A stretch of 11,516 bases of DNA from an uncultured Aquimonas sp. (GTDB taxonomy: Bacteria; Pseudomonadota; Gammaproteobacteria; Xanthomonadales; Xanthomonadaceae), in assembly GCA_946481615.1 (NCBI GenBank), contig CAMLOR010000090.1, positions 1 to 11,516 of the forward strand, written 5' to 3'. The notes beneath the pieces are model-generated. The model worked only from the letters and a program-made list of their open reading frames with translations. It was not told the origin of the DNA and ran no database searches. Within the stretch, counting starts at the first letter, position 1. Each line of letters begins with the position of its first letter. Position numbers and translations under genes: made by a program. This document shows positions 7,843-11,516 of the stretch, in pieces.

Positions 7843-8837
7843 CGGGGCAGTTTACGTTCGAGGGCGTCGAGGAAGCGTTCCGGCAGGCGGGTGTGGGCGC
7901 GCACGTACCACTGGCCGGGGGTGGCGAATTCGCGGCATTTGACGGCGTCTTTTTCGGTCATGAGGACCGGGGCGCCATCGCGGAACTGCAGGTCGTCGGC
8001 GACGAACGGATGGTGGTCGGGAAACGGGTGGGGTTCGACCTCCACGCCGTGGTCGCGCAGATTCTTGAAGAAGCGTTCGGGGTTGCCGATGCCGGCCACG
8101 GCGTGCACGCGGCGTCCGGCGAAGGCGCCGATCGGGAGCGACTGGCTTTCGTCGAGGGCCAGTACCTCGCCGAGCTCGACATGGATCCGTTCTTCGTTGG
8201 AGCGCTCGAAGCCGCCGTTGACGAGCCGGAAGTCGGCGGCGTCGGCGCGCGCCACGGGCTCGCGCAGCGGGCCGGCAGGCAACAGCAGATTGTTGCCGTA
8301 GCGGCGCAAGCCGTCGATCACGACGATCTCGACGTCGCGCGCCAAGCCGTAGTGCTGCAGGCCGTCGTCGGCGATCACCACGTCCACGCCCGACTCACGC
8401 TCGAGCAGGCGCACCGCCTCGATGCGCCGCGCCGCGACGGCTACCGGCGCGCCGCTGCGGCGCGCCAGCATCAGCGGTTCGTCACCCACGAACGAAGCGC
8501 TCGCGCGCGTTTTCACCAGCAGAGGACCCTTGGCCTGCCCGCCATAGCCGCGCGAAACGATGCCCGGCTTCCAGCCGCGTTCCTGCAGCGCGTGCGCGAG
8601 CGCCAGCACGACCGGCGTCTTGCCTGCGCCGCCCACCGTCAGATTCCCCACCACGATCACCGGCACGCCCGCACGCTGCACGCCGCGTCCGCGCAGGAAA
8701 TCGCGGCGGCGCCGTCGGACATGTGCGCCGTATGCGCGCGAGATCGAACGCAACCACCATTCCGGCGGCACCCCGCGGTACCAGCGGTCTTCCAGCCACT
8801 GCAACAGCTTTTCGAGGCGTTGCCGGTCGAGCGCCAC
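7839..8837 (-). CDS. lpxK: Tetraacyldisaccharide 4'-kinase
   Basis: LpxK is a membrane-associated kinase that uses ATP to phosphorylate the 4' position of the lipid A disaccharide, the sixth step of the Raetz pathway. The 332 residues fit the family. Near the N-terminus is a helix-rich membrane-binding part, then the Walker A loop [12 protein letters not shown] (64-75), SRGYGG (95-100), GDEPLML (118-124), DDGLQH (157-162), HPFPDHHPF in the C-terminal half and MTEKDAVKC. The start is GTG at 8837-8835, only two bases after the msbA TGA, with GGCGGG shortly upstream inside msbA; this gives a normal N-terminus ([19 protein letters not shown]). The stop overlaps the kdsB ATG. The msbA-lpxK pairing is conserved in gammaproteobacteria and joins lipid A completion to its export. 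Confidence 0.97.
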   Translation of the reverse strand: MALDRQRLEKLLQWLEDRWYRGVPPEWWLRSISRAYGAHVRRRRRDFLRGRGVQRAGVPVIVVGNLTVGGAGKTPVVLALAHALQERGWKPGIVSRGYGGQAKGPLLVKTRASASFVGDEPLMLARRSGAPVAVAARRIEAVRLLERESGVDVVIADDGLQHYGLARDVEIVVIDGLRRYGNNLLLPAGPLREPVARADAADFRLVNGGFERSNEERIHVELGEVLALDESQSLPIGAFAGRRVHAVAGIGNPERFFKNLRDHGVEVEPHPFPDHHPFVADDLQFRDGAPVLMTEKDAVKCREFATPGQWYVRAHTRLPERFLDALERKLPR

Positions 8838-8839
8838 GC

Positions 8840-10602
<1,763 letters not shown>

Positions 10603-10606
<4 letters not shown>

Positions 10607-11031
10607 GGCGGCGTCTCGGCCGCCTGCACGGTGGCGATGGAGACGTTCTCGAAGCCGAGCTGGCCGAGCACGTCCATCGCGGTGACGCCAGCCTGCCACG
10701 GCGCACGCGCATCGGCGCGCAGCAGCACCTGGCGTTCGCGATCGTCGCCCGCCACCTTCTCGATGGCGGCGCGCAGGTCGGCGGCCTCGGGCTTGAGCAC
10801 TTCGTTGCCACCGACGAAGAACGTGCCCTTCTCGTCCACCACCACCAGCAGCGGCTCGCGCGGCGCCTGCGCGGGCGCCACGCTCGCCTCGGGCAGCGAA
10901 ACCTTGAGCGCCGCGCGGTCCTCGAACGTGGTGGTCACCACGAAGAAGATGATCAGCGTGAGCACCACGTCGATCAGCGGCACGAGGCCGATTTCCGGCT
11001 CGTCGTGCGGCCGGCTGCTGCTCAACTTCAT
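10603..11031 (-). CDS. exbD: ExbD/TolR family biopolymer transport protein
   Basis: A 142-residue single-pass inner-membrane protein. After a short cytoplasmic start, one membrane helix runs from about 15 to 35 (IGLVPLIDVVLTLIIFFVV) and contains Asp21, the expected proton-pathway residue of the family, corresponding to E. coli ExbD Asp25. The remainder is a small periplasmic domain. With ExbB it should form a proton-driven motor. The usual partner is TonB, but no tonB gene is visible here, and the place just before msbA raises the question of whether the pair serves lipid A export or general TonB energisation. The ATG at 11031-11029 has GGAG at 11041-11038 at good spacing, and it also overlaps the exbB stop as ATGA. 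The family is certain; exbD rather than tolR rests on context. Confidence 0.92.
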
Positions 11032-11516
11032 CCGGCGCTCCGCCGGCGCGAAGGCGCCGGATGGTGCACGGCGCCGGCGTCCAGCGTGTCGACCAGCGCC
11101 ATCGCCTGCTTTTCCATGTCGACCACGAATTCCAGCACGCGGCCGCGGAAGTAGCGGTAGAACATCAGCGCGGGGATCGCCACCACGAGGCCTGCGGCCG
11201 TCGTCACCAGCGCCTGGCCGATGCCGCCGGCGAGCTGGGTCACATCGCCGACGCCGTGCTCGAGGATGGACAGGAACATGCGGATCATGCCGATCACGGT
11301 GCCGAGCAGGCCGAGCAGCGGCGCCACGCCGGCGATCGTGCCCAGCGTATTGAGGAAGCGTTCGAGCTGATGCACGACGTGGCGGCCCACGTCCTCGATG
11401 CGTTCCTTGATGATCTCGCGCGGGCGATGGCGCACATCGATGCCGGCGGCCAGCAGTTCGCCCAGCGGCGAGTTGCGGCGCAGCGCTTCCACGTGGGCCG
11501 GATCGAGCTTGTGCTG
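11028..11516 (-). CDS. exbB: ExbB/TolQ/MotA family proton channel protein, C-terminal part (start lies beyond the window)
   Basis: The last 162 residues are present; the reading frame stays open to position 11516 (QHKLDPAHVEAL), so the start codon lies outside. A GTG at 11492 would give a protein lacking the first membrane helix and is not the real start. The two family-defining helices are visible: one around TIAGVAPLLGLLGTVIGMI and one around GGIGQALVTTAAGLVVAIPA, which carries the conserved polar Thr pair lining the proton path. The C-terminal tail is charged (ending RRRSAG). It forms the ring of the motor around ExbD in the inner membrane. It overlaps exbD by four bases (ATGA), so the two subunits should be made together. 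Confidence 0.93.
   Translation of the reverse strand, partial: QHKLDPAHVEALRRNSPLGELLAAGIDVRHRPREIIKERIEDVGRHVVHQLERFLNTLGTIAGVAPLLGLLGTVIGMIRMFLSILEHGVGDVTQLAGGIGQALVTTAAGLVVAIPALMFYRYFRGRVLEFVVDMEKQAMALVDTLDAGAVHHPAPSRRRSAG

Noticed and set aside
10607..10699. A 31-codon upstream extension of MsbA to a start at 10699.
   Set aside because: The extra residues are Arg-rich, overlap exbD and precede the natural MsbA N-terminus; the GTGA overlap at 10603-10606 is the better start.

Overview
The window is GC-rich and densely coded, and every convincing gene lies on the minus strand. Read in the direction of transcription (high to low coordinates) the order is exbB (cut by the window end), exbD, msbA, lpxK, kdsB, a 1133-residue secreted repeat protein, a thioredoxin-fold/NHL-propeller protein, uvrC and pgsA (cut by the window start). 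Lipid A/Kdo genes show a Gram-negative organism. The exbB-exbD-msbA-lpxK-kdsB order, the nearby uvrC-pgsA pair, and protein details such as the PgsA N-terminus suggest a gammaproteobacterium of the Xanthomonadales/Lysobacterales type. This assignment rests on recalled gene order and similarity; no search was run.

Region 7069-11516 is an envelope operon. ExbB/ExbD form a proton-driven inner-membrane motor. MsbA flips lipid A-core across the inner membrane, LpxK adds the 4'-phosphate to lipid A, and KdsB activates Kdo as CMP-Kdo. The genes are joined by ATGA or GTGA stop/start overlaps or, at msbA/lpxK, a two-base gap. They are therefore probably co-transcribed and translationally coupled.

Region 3588-6989 holds one large accessory gene. 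Its product has a signal peptide, a DUF11-like domain, cadherin-like and bacterial Ig-like (VCBS/Big_9-like) domains, eight thrombospondin type 3 calcium-binding repeats with a 41-residue period, a second DUF11-like domain and a short C-terminal tail ending in FRDGFED. It looks like a calcium-stabilised surface or secreted protein, and it is the least ordinary part of the window.

The 110-base gap at 3478-3587 contains a perfect 11-bp inverted repeat resembling a REP-type palindrome, overlapping a possible promoter. Region 1-3477 is a second tightly overlapped cluster: an NHL-repeat protein whose thioredoxin domain has lost both active-site cysteines, then uvrC (nucleotide excision repair) and pgsA (phosphatidylglycerol phosphate synthesis). 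The 79-base gap 6990-7068 shows no clear signal. I found no tRNA, rRNA, CRISPR array, insertion sequence or phage gene. The best candidates for something undescribed are the repeat protein with its tail motif and the cysteine-less thioredoxin/NHL protein; neither amounts to a demonstrated new system.
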